This document shows positions 9,667 to 18,950 of a DNA stretch of 64,000 bases, one piece after another. Every line of letters begins with the position of its first letter. Positions within the stretch are counted from its first letter, which is position 1. This stretch comes from an uncultured Alcanivorax sp. (GTDB lineage: Bacteria > Pseudomonadota > Gammaproteobacteria > Pseudomonadales > Alcanivoracaceae), in contig NZ_CAMYIV010000007.1 of NCBI RefSeq assembly GCF_947258575.1, forward strand, positions 1 to 64,000. Reading direction: 5' to 3'. The position numbers and the translations under genes were made by a program. The notes under the pieces were generated by a model. It was not told the origin of the DNA, searched no databases, and worked only from the letters and a program-made list of their open reading frames with translations.

Positions 9667-10413
9667 TTATTCGTCGAGCCAGATCAGAGACGCAAACCGG
9701 CCCGTGTCGCCTTCCTTGCGGAAGGAGTAAAAGCGCTTGAGATCACAGGCGGTACAGAGCTCGCCCCCCTGAACATCCTCTACGCCCAGACGGGCCAGCT
9801 CTATCATGGCCGCCTGAGCGACGGAAAAGCGCCAGTGATGAGGCGTGGCATCCGCATGAAAGGCGGCTTTGAAATCGGCGTGGGCATCAACAAAAGCCCG
9901 GTAGACCTCATCACCCACCTGGTAGCATTTCCCGCAGATGGCCGGCCCCAACCAGGCACTGACTGGCTCACCATCCGGAGCTATACTCTTCACTCCTTCA
10001 GCGACAATACCAGCCTGCAGGCCTCGCCAGCCCGCATGGACTGCTGCCACAGCGCTGCCATCGGTTCGCGCCAGCAGTACCGGCAGACAGTCTGCAGTGA
10101 GCACCACACAGGGCCAGCGCTGCTGGTCGGTCCAAACACCATCGGCTTCGTCATCAGCGTCATCTGCCCGGATAACCCGCTTGCCATGGACCTGCGTCAG
10201 CCAGGCCACCGGATGATCTGCCTGAAGCAGTTTTTCCACGTGATGCCTGGCCTGCTCCACACGCGCAGGCTGATCGCCGCAGTTCATACCCAGATTGAAG
10301 CCACCCCACGGGGCCGGGGAATGACTGCCGGCCCGGGTGGTCACAGCCACACGCACGTCAGGGTGCGGCTGCCAGCTGGGCCACAGCCATTGGGATCGGG
10401 CGGGTAGGGTCAT
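9667..10413 (-). CDS. pgeF: Polyphenol oxidase/purine nucleoside phosphorylase family protein (YfiH/PgeF)
   Basis: This 248-aa protein belongs to the YfiH/LACC1 family, described as multicopper-laccase-like but with purine nucleoside phosphorylase and adenosine deaminase activity in characterised members, and linked to peptidoglycan editing in E. coli. The conserved metal-site residues are visible in QVHGKRV, TADCLPVLL and AAVHAGWRGL, with an SFRKEGDTGR segment near the C-terminus. The ATG at 10413 has GAGGAG at good spacing; a longer frame starting at a TTG would overlap the neighbouring lipoprotein gene. It lies between the lipoprotein gene and clpB in the rluD direction. Confidence 0.92.
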   Translation of the reverse strand: MTLPARSQWLWPSWQPHPDVRVAVTTRAGSHSPAPWGGFNLGMNCGDQPARVEQARHHVEKLLQADHPVAWLTQVHGKRVIRADDADDEADGVWTDQQRWPCVVLTADCLPVLLARTDGSAVAAVHAGWRGLQAGIVAEGVKSIAPDGEPVSAWLGPAICGKCYQVGDEVYRAFVDAHADFKAAFHADATPHHWRFSVAQAAMIELARLGVEDVQGGELCTACDLKRFYSFRKEGDTGRFASLIWLDE

Positions 10414-10430
10414 CCGGCACTCCTCGTCAC

Positions 10431-10829
10431 TCAGAAAGAGCAATGTCCTTCGGCTTTTTTCAGATTAAAGACGACTTCATGTGGTGCCAACGTTGCAGGC
10501 ATCACCACAGCGCCATGATCTCGGTCCACAGGGAGCATTGGCGCCCCTACTTGGACCGAAGACATTGCAGTAACCGTTTGAGTATCGTGTTTAATGTCTG
10601 TCACTTGCGACACTTGCGGACCTGCCAGCTCCTGGCAACGCCGTTCAAGGTAACCATCCAGCCAGCTCCAACGGGTGGACTGATCCGCAGCATAGCTTAC
10701 CTTGAACTGACGCTCATCAAGCTGCTCCTCCTGATACCCTTTTGTGCCATCCCAGGCATGGTAGGTACTGATACAGCCCGACAATAAAAGGGACAGCAAA
10801 GCCGCCCCTGAATTAACGGTTTTCATCAT
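10431..10829 (-). CDS. Small hypothetical lipoprotein
   Basis: The 132-aa product has a short signal peptide ending in a lipobox (LLLSGC, Cys at about residue 19), predicting a lipid-anchored envelope protein. The mature part has two more cysteines and no domain that I recognise. The gene sits between rluD and pgeF with gaps of 20 and 17 bp, so it is probably cotranscribed. This position is an insertion relative to the rluD-yfiH pair of E. coli. Two ATG codons in a row open the frame, preceded by AAGGACGAA. Confidence 0.72.
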   Translation of the reverse strand: MMKTVNSGAALLSLLLSGCISTYHAWDGTKGYQEEQLDERQFKVSYAADQSTRWSWLDGYLERRCQELAGPQVSQVTDIKHDTQTVTAMSSVQVGAPMLPVDRDHGAVVMPATLAPHEVVFNLKKAEGHCSF

Positions 10830-10849
10830 TCGACTTCGTCCTTGAAGTA

Positions 10850-11827
10850 TTACTGCTCGTCGGGTCGAGCATCCTGTTCCAGCACCCGAATCAGCTCCTG
10901 CATATCTTCCGGCAGCGGCGCTTCGAATTCACAGTATTCGCCCGTGGCCGGGTGAATCAAGCCAAGCTTGCGGGCATGCAGAGCCTGCCGGGGGAAACGC
11001 CGCAGGGCCTCACGCAGGGCTTCGCTGGCGCCAGCGGGCTGTTTGAGGCGACCGCCATAGAGCGGATCGCCCACCAGGGGGTAATTACGATGAGCCATGT
11101 GCACCCGAATCTGATGGGTCCGGCCGGTTTCCAACTGCACCTTGATGCGGGTGTGGGCCCGGTAACGGTCCAGTACGCGGTAATGGGTAACCGCGTTCTT
11201 GCCCCCGGTTTTCACCACCGCCTGCTTCTTGCGATCCACCGGGTGGCGTCCCATTGGCGCATCCACCTTGCCACCGCCGGTCATCACACCTACGGCAATG
11301 GCTTCGTACTGACGGAACAGACTCTTATCCTGCAGCTGGGCCACCAGGCTCTGGTGGGCTTCCAGTGAGCGAGCCACCACCATCAGGCCGGTGGTATCCC
11401 GATCCAGCCGGTGGACGATACCCGCTCGAGGCAGACTGTTAAGGCGCTCATCGAGATGCAGCAGACCATTCAGCAAGGTGCCATCCGCATGCCCCGCTGC
11501 CGGGTGTACCACCAGGCCGGTGGGTTTGTTGATCACGATCAGGTCGTCATCCTGGTAGACCACATCCAGCTCAATGGACTGGGGCTGGTCGTCCAGTTCC
11601 GGCGCGATCTCTACCTCCAGGGCCAGGCACTCATTACCGATCAGCTTGTCCTTGGGCCTGGCTTTGGCACCATTGACCGTCAGCACTCCGTCCTTGATCC
11701 AGCCCTGCAGCCGTGAACGGGAAAACCCCTCGAACAGCTCGGCGGCGGCCTGATCGACCCGCTGCCCCACCTGATCTGCGCGCACCTGCTCGCTACGCTG
11801 AATTTTCTCGCCGCCAAGATGTCCCAT
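10850..11827 (-). CDS. rluD: 23S rRNA pseudouridine(1911/1915/1917) synthase RluD
   Basis: RluD makes three pseudouridines in helix 69 of 23S rRNA, which are important for ribosome assembly and termination. The N-terminal S4 RNA-binding domain (about 18-85) is followed by the catalytic domain with HRLDRDTTGLMVVA (about 140), containing the catalytic aspartate, and the conserved GRTHQIRVH segment. Length of 325 aa is normal. It is divergent from bamD and first in the direction of pgeF, the same arrangement as in E. coli and Pseudomonas. Confidence 0.96.
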   Translation of the reverse strand: MGHLGGEKIQRSEQVRADQVGQRVDQAAAELFEGFSRSRLQGWIKDGVLTVNGAKARPKDKLIGNECLALEVEIAPELDDQPQSIELDVVYQDDDLIVINKPTGLVVHPAAGHADGTLLNGLLHLDERLNSLPRAGIVHRLDRDTTGLMVVARSLEAHQSLVAQLQDKSLFRQYEAIAVGVMTGGGKVDAPMGRHPVDRKKQAVVKTGGKNAVTHYRVLDRYRAHTRIKVQLETGRTHQIRVHMAHRNYPLVGDPLYGGRLKQPAGASEALREALRRFPRQALHARKLGLIHPATGEYCEFEAPLPEDMQELIRVLEQDARPDEQ

Positions 11828-11898
11828 AGTGCAACCTGTGTTTAAATGCCGTATCTAAAATACCTAGCCCGTCATTGTAACCGTTTAACGAGGGAAGA

Positions 11899-12714
11899 AT
11901 GCCACGTCTTTTATGGCCATTGCTTGGCCTGCTGCTACTCGCCGGCTGTGCCAGCAACAAGGAGCGCCCGGAGCTTACCGAGGTGGACCAGTACCGGGAA
12001 GCCAGCGAGTCGCTGGAATCCAGGAATTATCTGACCGCTATCGATCAGCTCAAGGAGCTGGAAGCCCGCTTTCCCTACGGTGATTTTGCCGAGCAGGCAG
12101 CCCTGGATCTGATCTACGCCCAGTATCGGGCGGTGGATTACCCGGCCACTGTAGTCGCGGCCCAGCGTTTCATGCGCAATTACCCGGCCCATCCGCGCAT
12201 GGACTACGCGCTGTACATGCGCGGGCTGGCCAATTTCAATATGGAGAAAGGCCTGTTCGACAATATGGTGAGCTCCGACAAGTCCAGCAAGGACATGGGC
12301 GCCGCCAAGGACGCATTCCGGGATTTCGAGCGCCTGGTGAATCGATTCCCGGACAGTGAATACGCGCCGGATGCCCGCTCACGCATGGTCCACATTCGTA
12401 ACCAGCTGGCCCGCCAGGAACTGCATGTGGCCCGCTACTATGCTCGTCGCGGCGCCATCATCGCATCCATCAACCGGGCCCAGTATGTGGTCAAGCACTA
12501 CCAACAGACCCCCGCTGTACCCGAAGCCCTGGCCATCATGGCGAAAGGCTACCAGCGCCTGAAGCAACCAGAACTGGCAGAGAAAAGTCGTGATGTACTG
12601 GCTCTGAACTGGCCGGACAGTAAATTTCTCGACAATGACAAGCAGGTCGATCTGGCATGGTGGCCAGACGAGGATGACGGGCTGCTGAGTCTGTTGACGT
12701 TTGACCTTCTGTAA
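11899..12714 (+). CDS. bamD: Outer membrane assembly lipoprotein BamD
   Basis: BamD is the essential lipoprotein partner of BamA in the complex that folds outer-membrane beta-barrels. The 271-aa product has a lipobox (LLAGC, Cys at about residue 17) and then five TPR-like repeats recognisable from FPYGDFAEQAALDL, FMRNYPAHPRMDYALY and FPDSEYAPDARSRM. The start has GAGGGAAG upstream. The stop codon is the first base source of a tandem AGCTTCT array. The C-terminus (about 20 residues beyond the last helix) is slightly extended compared with the E. coli protein. Confidence 0.95.
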   Translation: MPRLLWPLLGLLLLAGCASNKERPELTEVDQYREASESLESRNYLTAIDQLKELEARFPYGDFAEQAALDLIYAQYRAVDYPATVVAAQRFMRNYPAHPRMDYALYMRGLANFNMEKGLFDNMVSSDKSSKDMGAAKDAFRDFERLVNRFPDSEYAPDARSRMVHIRNQLARQELHVARYYARRGAIIASINRAQYVVKHYQQTPAVPEALAIMAKGYQRLKQPELAEKSRDVLALNWPDSKFLDNDKQVDLAWWPDEDDGLLSLLTFDLL

Positions 12715-12857
12715 GCTTCTAGCTTCTAGCTTCTAGCTTCTAGCTTCTAGCTTCTAGCTTCTAGCTAAAAAAGGGTGGCACCGACTAATATTCGGAGCCA
12801 CCCTTTTTTTCACTTTGCTTTTCCTTGTAGCTTGCTGCTTGTAGCTTGTAACTGCTC
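12714..12857. repeat. Heptad arrays flanking the bamD/nadE terminator
   Basis: Seven perfect tandem copies of AGCTTCT run from 12714 to 12762, using the last base of the bamD stop codon, followed by a partial AGCT. On the other side of the terminator hairpin, the minus strand carries AGTTACA, AGCTACA, AGCAGCA, AGCTACA (about 12853 down to 12826), starting three bases after the nadE stop. Both arms run inward and share a 7-bp period and a leading AG. The organisation is the same as at 9496-9666 but the heptad sequence differs. Confidence 0.8.
12767..12810. terminator. Bidirectional terminator between bamD and nadE
   Basis: GGGTGGC/GCCACCC (12773-12779 with 12797-12803) plus an inner CCGA/TCGG pair form the stem, flanked by an A6 run and a T7 run. 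It ends both convergent genes and is embedded in the heptad-array element. Confidence 0.9.
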
Positions 12858-14483
12858 TCAGTCCCCCGGTCGCCAGCCATTGGTGATCGGGTAACGGCGA
12901 TCCTTGCCGAAAGCCCGGCGGCTGACGCGGGGACCCACCGCAGCCTGCCGGCGTTTGTATTCGTTGCGGTCGGTGAGCTTGACGACCCGGTAGACATTCT
13001 CTCGATCAAAGCCGTCACGTATCACCGCTTCAGCGCTCATGTCCTGCTCCACATAGCGCTCGAGAATCGCATCCAGTTCGTCGTAACCCGGCAAGGAATC
13101 ACTGTCTACCTGGTCGGGTGCCAGCTCTGCTGATGGCGGGCGCGTGATCACCCGCTCCGGGATAATTTCCACGCCAGCCTGCTGGTTGCGCCAGGTAGCG
13201 AGGCGGTAAACCATGGTCTTGAACACATCTTTGAGCACCGAGAAACCACCCGCCATATCCCCGTAGAGCGTGGCATAGCCCACTGCCATCTCGCTCTTGT
13301 TGCCGGTTGTCAGCACCACGGACCCGTTCTTGTTGGATAGCGCCATAAGCAGGACCCCACGGCAGCGCGCCTGCAGGTTCTCCTCGGTGGTATCTTTCTC
13401 CTGCCCGGCAAATGCTTCACTGAGAATATCCATGAACCCATTAAACGCAGACTCGATGGGCAGCACCCGATAATGCACACGCAGGGTCCGAGCCTGCTTC
13501 TCTGCGTCCTCCAGGCTCATGGCGGAGGTGTAGCGGAATGGCATCATCACCGCCTCTACCCTATCCGGGCCGAGGGCATCCACTGCCACCGCCAGGGTCA
13601 ATGCTGAATCAATCCCACCGGACAGGCCCAGCAGAGCCCCCTTGAAACCGTTCTTGTTCACGTAATCCCGGGTTGCCAGCACCAGCGCCTGATAAAGGCT
13701 TTCTTCCAGCCCGGGAAGCGGAAGCTGCTCGCCCACTGGCTCGCAGTGTCCATCACTGCACTGCAGGTCCACCGGAACCAGCGCTTCGGTAAAGCTGGCA
13801 GCCTGCACGCAACGGCGCCCCTGGCTGTCACATACAAAAGACGCACCATCAAAAATCAGCTCGTCCTGGCCGCCCACCAGGTTGCAATAAAGGATTGGCA
13901 GGCCGGTTTCGCGGCTGCGGGCCTCTACCTGCTCCAGACGCTCCTGAAACTTGTTGGCCCGGAATGGAGATGCATTCAGGTTCAGAACCAGATCCACATC
14001 TTGCTGTTGTAGCTGGGCTGCGGGCCCGCTATGCCAGATGTCCTCGCAGATCGTCAGGCCCAGGGTCCAGCCATCCAGCTCAAAGGTGCAGGCCTCGGAA
14101 CCCGGTTGAAAATAGCGTTTTTCGTCAAACACACGGTAATTGGGCAGGTGCTGCTTGAAATATTCATGGCGGGGTCGACTCTCGCCAGGAAATACTACCC
14201 CGGCCGTGTTGCGACGCTGGCCATTGCGCACGGCAGGGTAACCAATCACAACCGGCACCGTGATCTGCTCACCAATGGCCTCCAGCGCAGCATCCACACG
14301 ACTGTTGAGACTGGGGCGCAACAGCAGATCCTCCGGCGGATAGCCCGTCAGCATCAATTCCGGAAACAGCACCAGATCCGCACCCAGCAGACGTCGAGCC
14401 TCGTCTGCCGCATCGATCACCCGCTGGGCATTGCCCTCAATGTCGCCCACCAGCGCATTCTGCTGGGCCATAATAATCCGCAT
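12858..14483 (-). CDS. nadE: Glutamine-dependent NAD+ synthetase
   Basis: NadE amidates nicotinic acid adenine dinucleotide to NAD+. The N-terminal nitrilase-like domain (about 1-245) supplies ammonia from glutamine: the Glu is in LFPELMLTGYPPED and the cysteine in LYCNLVGGQD. The C-terminal synthetase has the P-loop LGLSGGIDSAL (about 285) and the TGNKSEMAVGY motif. The length of 541 aa fits the bacterial two-domain form rather than the ammonia-only E. coli enzyme. I chose ATG 14483 (MRIIMAQQ), preceded by GAGGAAAGG; a longer frame to 14816 would run through the divergent gene. Confidence 0.95.
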   Translation of the reverse strand: MRIIMAQQNALVGDIEGNAQRVIDAADEARRLLGADLVLFPELMLTGYPPEDLLLRPSLNSRVDAALEAIGEQITVPVVIGYPAVRNGQRRNTAGVVFPGESRPRHEYFKQHLPNYRVFDEKRYFQPGSEACTFELDGWTLGLTICEDIWHSGPAAQLQQQDVDLVLNLNASPFRANKFQERLEQVEARSRETGLPILYCNLVGGQDELIFDGASFVCDSQGRRCVQAASFTEALVPVDLQCSDGHCEPVGEQLPLPGLEESLYQALVLATRDYVNKNGFKGALLGLSGGIDSALTLAVAVDALGPDRVEAVMMPFRYTSAMSLEDAEKQARTLRVHYRVLPIESAFNGFMDILSEAFAGQEKDTTEENLQARCRGVLLMALSNKNGSVVLTTGNKSEMAVGYATLYGDMAGGFSVLKDVFKTMVYRLATWRNQQAGVEIIPERVITRPPSAELAPDQVDSDSLPGYDELDAILERYVEQDMSAEAVIRDGFDRENVYRVVKLTDRNEYKRRQAAVGPRVSRRAFGKDRRYPITNGWRPGD

Positions 14484-14570
14484 GATTAACCGGCCTTTCC
14501 TCAAGTGAGCGCTGATTGTACTCTTTAGCCGGCAATCGATGAACGCATCATGACAAACAAGGAGAACAAG

Positions 14571-14819
14571 ATGGGCCTGATTCGCCTGCTCGTTATTGCC
14601 GCCCTGATCTACCTGGCCTGGCGGGTGGTGAAAAACCTGCTCTCGCAGGCGAACCGTCGCGACAATTCCGCCCCCGGTAGCGGTCAGGATGCCCAGGCCA
14701 TGCTCAAATGTGCCCAGTGTGGCGTGCATGTTCCTGCCCCGGAAGCCTTCACTCACAACGGCCGGCACTTTTGCTCCCAGGAGCACCAACGCCTGTATCT
14801 GGAGCACCATGACCACTAG
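14571..14819 (+). CDS. PP0621-like small membrane zinc-ribbon protein
   Basis: The 82-aa product has one N-terminal membrane helix (IRLLVIAALIYLAWRVV, about 3-19) and a C-terminal zinc-ribbon-like region with CAQC and a later CSQEH motif. The same kind of protein precedes pilS in Pseudomonas, where it is annotated as PP0621 family; its function is unknown. AAGGAG lies seven bases before ATG 14571, so the in-frame ATG at 14550 is unlikely. The 3' end overlaps the pilS start by 11 nt, which suggests translational coupling. Confidence 0.8.
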   Translation: MGLIRLLVIAALIYLAWRVVKNLLSQANRRDNSAPGSGQDAQAMLKCAQCGVHVPAPEAFTHNGRHFCSQEHQRLYLEHHDH

Positions 14820-16365
14820 TCAGGGGTGGACGCCTGCCCGCATCTACAATGTCTATCGGATTGCCATTGCTTGCAGCCTGATGCTGCTGCATTTTGGGCC
14901 CGACAAAGCCCTGATTGGCAATCACTTACCGCTGCTGTTTGAAACCACGCTTTTCGTCTACCTGGGACTGACACTGGCATCCGCCACTCTGGATTTTCGA
15001 GCCGAGAAACGCGCTTACCCGGCCTGGGCGCAACCTGCCTCACTCATTACCGATTTGACCATGCTCTCCCTGGTTGTCCACGCCAATGGTGGTCTTGAGG
15101 GCGGCCTGGCGGTACTGCTTCTGGTAACGGTGGCCGCCGGCAACATTCTGTTGCGCGGACGTCTTGGTTTTTTGATCGCAGCCCTGGCCACGCTGGCCAT
15201 GATGTTCGAGCAGTTCTACTTTTCCATGCAGGCCATGTCCGATTCCCCTTTCCTGCTGACCGAATCCGGCCTGCTGGGTATCGCCTTCTTCATGGTGTCG
15301 CTGATTATCCAGCAGATAACCCAGCGGCTGCAGCAAAGCGAGCGGATTGCTCAACGCCAACGCGTGGCCATCGAACGCCTGGAAGCGCTTAACCAGCAAA
15401 TTGTGCAGCGCATGCGCACCGGCGTGGTGGTATTTGACCAATCCTTCCGGATTCTGATGGCCAACCAGGCAGCCAATAGTCTCTTTGGCACCCCCATGCT
15501 AGGCAACCAGTTGCCAAAGCAATTGGTCAGCCGCTACCAGCGATGGCAGGACAACCCACTATTGCCCCTGGCTACGCTGAGAACCTCAGAACAATCACCG
15601 CTACTCAGCCCCCGGTTTGCTCCCCTGGAGACGGACCATGAGCTGCTCACTCTATTATTTCTGGAAGACAGCGCCCGCGTCGCTCAGGAAGCGCAACAGA
15701 TGAACCTGGCATCACTGGGGCGACTGTCCGCCACCCTTGCCCATGAGATACGCAATCCGTTAAGCGCGATCAACCATGCCACCGAGCTGCTTCTGGACGG
15801 CACTGCCAGCGAAGAAGACCAGCATTTGCTCGGCATCATCCGCAACCATGTAGGCCGGGTGAATGGCATCATTCACGATGTGCTCGATCTCTCTCGACGG
15901 GGCAAGGGGCAGGCTGAGCGCTTTAGCCTGGCACCCTATCTCAACGAATTATGTGAGCAATGGGCGCTGCGGGGCTACGCGGGCCACAGGCTGAACCAAG
16001 CCTGCCAGTCCGATGTAGAAGTGCGCTTTGATCGCAACCAGTTGACCCAGGTCGTCGACAACCTGATCCGCAATGCCTTTCAGCATGGCGGCGAAGAGTG
16101 CAAGGTTGAGCTGGAATGTGGCTGTCATGAACAAACAGGGCTCCCCTGGCTCAGAATCCGGGATAACGGCAATGGCATCCCCGCCGAGACCGCCCGGCAC
16201 CTTTTTGAGCCCTTCTACACAACAGCCAATGACGGCAATGGACTGGGGCTCTATCTTTGCCGGGAGCTTTGCCAGGCCAACCAGGCAGCCCTGGATCTGG
16301 AAGACACCGCGAACGGGGCCAGCTTTGTGATAACCTTTGCTCACCCGCACCGACAATTTCAATAA
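14809..16365 (+). CDS. pilS: Type IV pilus two-component sensor kinase PilS
   Basis: PilS is the inner-membrane histidine kinase that controls pilin transcription through PilR. Six hydrophobic segments occupy about residues 15-180, followed by a PAS-like region and the kinase core with the phospho-acceptor in LAHEIRNPLSA (His near 312) and ATP-binding N, G1 and G2 boxes (NLIRNAFQHGG, IRDNGNGIP, GNGLGLYL). The start at 14809 follows GGAG and lies inside the previous gene. The length of 518 aa matches PilS. The pilA target gene is not in this window. Confidence 0.93.
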   Translation: MTTSQGWTPARIYNVYRIAIACSLMLLHFGPDKALIGNHLPLLFETTLFVYLGLTLASATLDFRAEKRAYPAWAQPASLITDLTMLSLVVHANGGLEGGLAVLLLVTVAAGNILLRGRLGFLIAALATLAMMFEQFYFSMQAMSDSPFLLTESGLLGIAFFMVSLIIQQITQRLQQSERIAQRQRVAIERLEALNQQIVQRMRTGVVVFDQSFRILMANQAANSLFGTPMLGNQLPKQLVSRYQRWQDNPLLPLATLRTSEQSPLLSPRFAPLETDHELLTLLFLEDSARVAQEAQQMNLASLGRLSATLAHEIRNPLSAINHATELLLDGTASEEDQHLLGIIRNHVGRVNGIIHDVLDLSRRGKGQAERFSLAPYLNELCEQWALRGYAGHRLNQACQSDVEVRFDRNQLTQVVDNLIRNAFQHGGEECKVELECGCHEQTGLPWLRIRDNGNGIPAETARHLFEPFYTTANDGNGLGLYLCRELCQANQAALDLEDTANGASFVITFAHPHRQFQ

Positions 16366-16377
16366 CACGATCTTATT

Positions 16378-17754
16378 ATGAGTGCTGACACCCCACACGT
16401 ACTGGTTGTAGACGACGAAGCCGATCTGCGCGAACTGCTTGTCATCACCCTTGGGCGCATGAAGCTCAAGGCCACAGCCGCCGAATCGCTCGGCGCAGCC
16501 AAAGCAGCCCTTGCCGATAGCAGATTCGACCTTTGTCTGACGGATATGAATCTGGGCGATGGCACCGGGCTCGAGCTGCTGCAGTTTATTGCCCGGCATT
16601 GCCCGGAAATGCCCACCGCCGTCATTACGGCTTATGGCAGCATGGAAACCGCCACCGATGCCATGAAGTACGGGGCCTATGACTTTATTGCCAAGCCTGT
16701 GGCATTGGATCGACTGCGCCAGCTGATTGAAGACGGGCTGGACATCAACGAAGTGGAAGACCACCACGAGGAAGAGGACAACCTGATCGGCGAAGCGCCG
16801 AGCATGCGCGCCCTGAAAGCTCAGGTCCGCAAACTGGCACGCAGCCAGGCGCCAATCTACATCAGCGGCGAATCCGGCAGCGGCAAGGAGCGTATTGCCC
16901 GCCTGATACACAATCTGGGCTCTCGGCGGGAAAAACCCTTTGTCGCCGTCAACTGCGGCGCCATTCCGTCGGAGTTGATGGAAAGCGAGTTTTTTGGCCA
17001 TCGCAAAGGGGCGTTCACCGGGGCCGTGGAAGACCGCAAGGGCCTGTTCCGCGAAGCCGATGGCGGCACCCTGTTTCTGGATGAAGTGGCTGACCTGCCC
17101 TTGCACATGCAGGTCAAACTGCTACGAGCCATTCAGGAAAAATCCGTTCGCCCGGTGGGTGAGACCCGGGAATTTCAGGTCAACCTTCGTATCCTTTGCG
17201 CTACCCACAAGGACCTGGCTCATGAAATGGCGGAAGGGCGCTTCCGGCAGGATCTTTTCTATCGGCTGAATGTCATTGAAGCCCATGTTCCCCCGTTGCG
17301 TGAACGTCAGGAAGATATCCCTGCTCTGGTCGGCCATATTCTCAAGCGCCTCAGCGAAGCCTGGGAAATCTCGCCCCCGATAGTCAGCACAACGGCAATG
17401 AAAACCCTGGAGCAGTACGCTTACCCGGGCAATGTGCGGGAGCTGGAAAACACTCTGGAGCGAGCCCTGACTCTGTGTGACGGCGCGGAAATCCATGAAG
17501 AGCATCTTCGCCTGCAAGCAGATACGCTACCTGCGTCCACCACCGCCCACGCACCGGAAACCCACACCACCCCCGATCGCCCCCTGCATCAACCGCTGGA
17601 AGACTTTCTTCAAGACATAGAAAAACAGGAAATTCTCAAGGCTCTGGATGCAACGCACTGGAACCGGACTGCTGCCGCGAAAAAGCTGGGCATGACATTC
17701 CGGTCTCTGCGTTACCGGCTCAAGAAGCTGGAGCTGGACCGGGAAGAAGAGTAA
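16378..17754 (+). CDS. pilR: Type IV pilus sigma-54-dependent response regulator PilR
   Basis: PilR is an NtrC-family activator. The receiver domain has the phospho-acceptor Asp near residue 56 (LTDMNLGDG). The AAA+ domain follows, with Walker A GESGSGKE (about 165), the sigma-54-contacting GAFTGA loop (about 213) and the DEVADLPLHMQ segment. A Fis-type helix-turn-helix is at the C-terminus (NRTAAAKKLGMTFRSLRYRL). The gene starts 12 bp after pilS, so the two form one operon. The ribosome-binding site is weak. Length of 458 aa is typical. Confidence 0.95.
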   Translation: MSADTPHVLVVDDEADLRELLVITLGRMKLKATAAESLGAAKAALADSRFDLCLTDMNLGDGTGLELLQFIARHCPEMPTAVITAYGSMETATDAMKYGAYDFIAKPVALDRLRQLIEDGLDINEVEDHHEEEDNLIGEAPSMRALKAQVRKLARSQAPIYISGESGSGKERIARLIHNLGSRREKPFVAVNCGAIPSELMESEFFGHRKGAFTGAVEDRKGLFREADGGTLFLDEVADLPLHMQVKLLRAIQEKSVRPVGETREFQVNLRILCATHKDLAHEMAEGRFRQDLFYRLNVIEAHVPPLRERQEDIPALVGHILKRLSEAWEISPPIVSTTAMKTLEQYAYPGNVRELENTLERALTLCDGAEIHEEHLRLQADTLPASTTAHAPETHTTPDRPLHQPLEDFLQDIEKQEILKALDATHWNRTAAAKKLGMTFRSLRYRLKKLELDREEE

Positions 17755-17797
17755 ACCTTCCCCCTTTGCTTCTTTACGTAAAAGCTATATCGCACAT

Positions 17798-18874
17798 TCA
17801 AAAGGCGTATAACTGAGAATCCAGCTCAGTCGGCTCTTCGCAAATCAGCTGTGCCAACAGGGCGGCACAGGCGGGAGCTGCCACCAAGCCATTTCGATAA
17901 CAACCTGCTGCTGCGAACCAGCCTTTCCGGCCGGGAATAGCACCCAGCCAGGGGTGGTCGCGATCACAACCCGGGCGCACACCGGACCAGTGAAACGCCG
18001 GTTTGTGCAAAGCAAGTTCAGGCAGCAAATGGCTGGCAAGCGATTCCAGCCGATAGCGACCATTTACCGACGGGTAATCACTGGCATCACCCCGACGTAA
18101 TGTTGAACCAACCAGCACAGCGCCATCACTGCGCGGGATGAGGTAACCCTCCTCGGTCAGCATGATCGAAGGCACCCTCCCCGCTGGCAGCTGGTACAAC
18201 AGCATCTCTCCCTTAGCCGGAAAAAGTGCAGGTGACGGCCCCAATTCAGCCAGCAGCCGATCATTCCAGGCTCCGGCACAGAGCAAAACCGTCTCCGCCA
18301 CCAACACCTGACCATCCTGAAGGATCAAACGCCCCCCTCTATCTTCAGGATGCAGTGCCGTCACCCTGGCATTCACGAAGGTCACCCCGGAGCGGCGCAG
18401 ATAAGCCCTCAGCTGGCGCAACAATCGGGGATTGCGGATACTACCCAGATGTGGGAAAAAGACTCCGTCCCCAGCGGGGCTACCCGACATGACCCGCTCC
18501 GCCAGGCATGGCCGGGCTTCCCAGCTCTGTGATGCGGCCCACTGCAACGCCATCTCTTGCTCTACAGGGCGGGTAGCCACCCACATACCGCTTTGGTACA
18601 ACAAGCCATCCACCGGCAAACCTGCCGCGGATAAAAGCGCCACAATAGTTTGATAACGGGGAACCGCCTCTCGGGCAAGCTGATTCATGGCCTCGGAGTA
18701 ACGCCAGGCATACAGAGGCGAAAGGATACCGCCGCCCGCCCAGGAAGCAGGCCGTCGCGCAGCATCATCGACAATGGTGACAGACACCCCCCGCTGGACC
18801 AGCTCTAACGCACCAAGCAAGCCAAGAATACCGGCACCAACGATGGTTATATCCGCTTTATTGCGCCCTCGCAT
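17798..18874 (-). CDS. thiO: Glycine oxidase ThiO
   Basis: This FAD-dependent amine oxidoreductase is predicted to oxidise glycine to the imine used in thiazole synthesis for thiamine. The dinucleotide-binding motif is at the N-terminus (IVGAGILGLLGALEL), followed by the DAO fold and the late GVRPGCDRDHPWLGAIPG region that contacts the substrate and FAD. The length of 358 aa fits. GGAAG precedes the ATG. It lies convergent to pilR, and a ThiO-like gene occurs at the same place in pseudomonads as I recall; no thiamine genes are nearby. Confidence 0.85.
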   Translation of the reverse strand: MRGRNKADITIVGAGILGLLGALELVQRGVSVTIVDDAARRPASWAGGGILSPLYAWRYSEAMNQLAREAVPRYQTIVALLSAAGLPVDGLLYQSGMWVATRPVEQEMALQWAASQSWEARPCLAERVMSGSPAGDGVFFPHLGSIRNPRLLRQLRAYLRRSGVTFVNARVTALHPEDRGGRLILQDGQVLVAETVLLCAGAWNDRLLAELGPSPALFPAKGEMLLYQLPAGRVPSIMLTEEGYLIPRSDGAVLVGSTLRRGDASDYPSVNGRYRLESLASHLLPELALHKPAFHWSGVRPGCDRDHPWLGAIPGRKGWFAAAGCYRNGLVAAPACAALLAQLICEEPTELDSQLYAF

Positions 18875-18950
18875 GCTTCCGCCATGTCTGTTTAATCAGG
18901 GCGGACAACCATACCATAGAGGCTATAAACACGATATTTTGGCAGTCTTA

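Noticed and set aside
12714-12762. AGCTTCT tandem array as a CRISPR array
   Set aside because: The 7-bp unit is directly tandem without spacers, unlike CRISPR.
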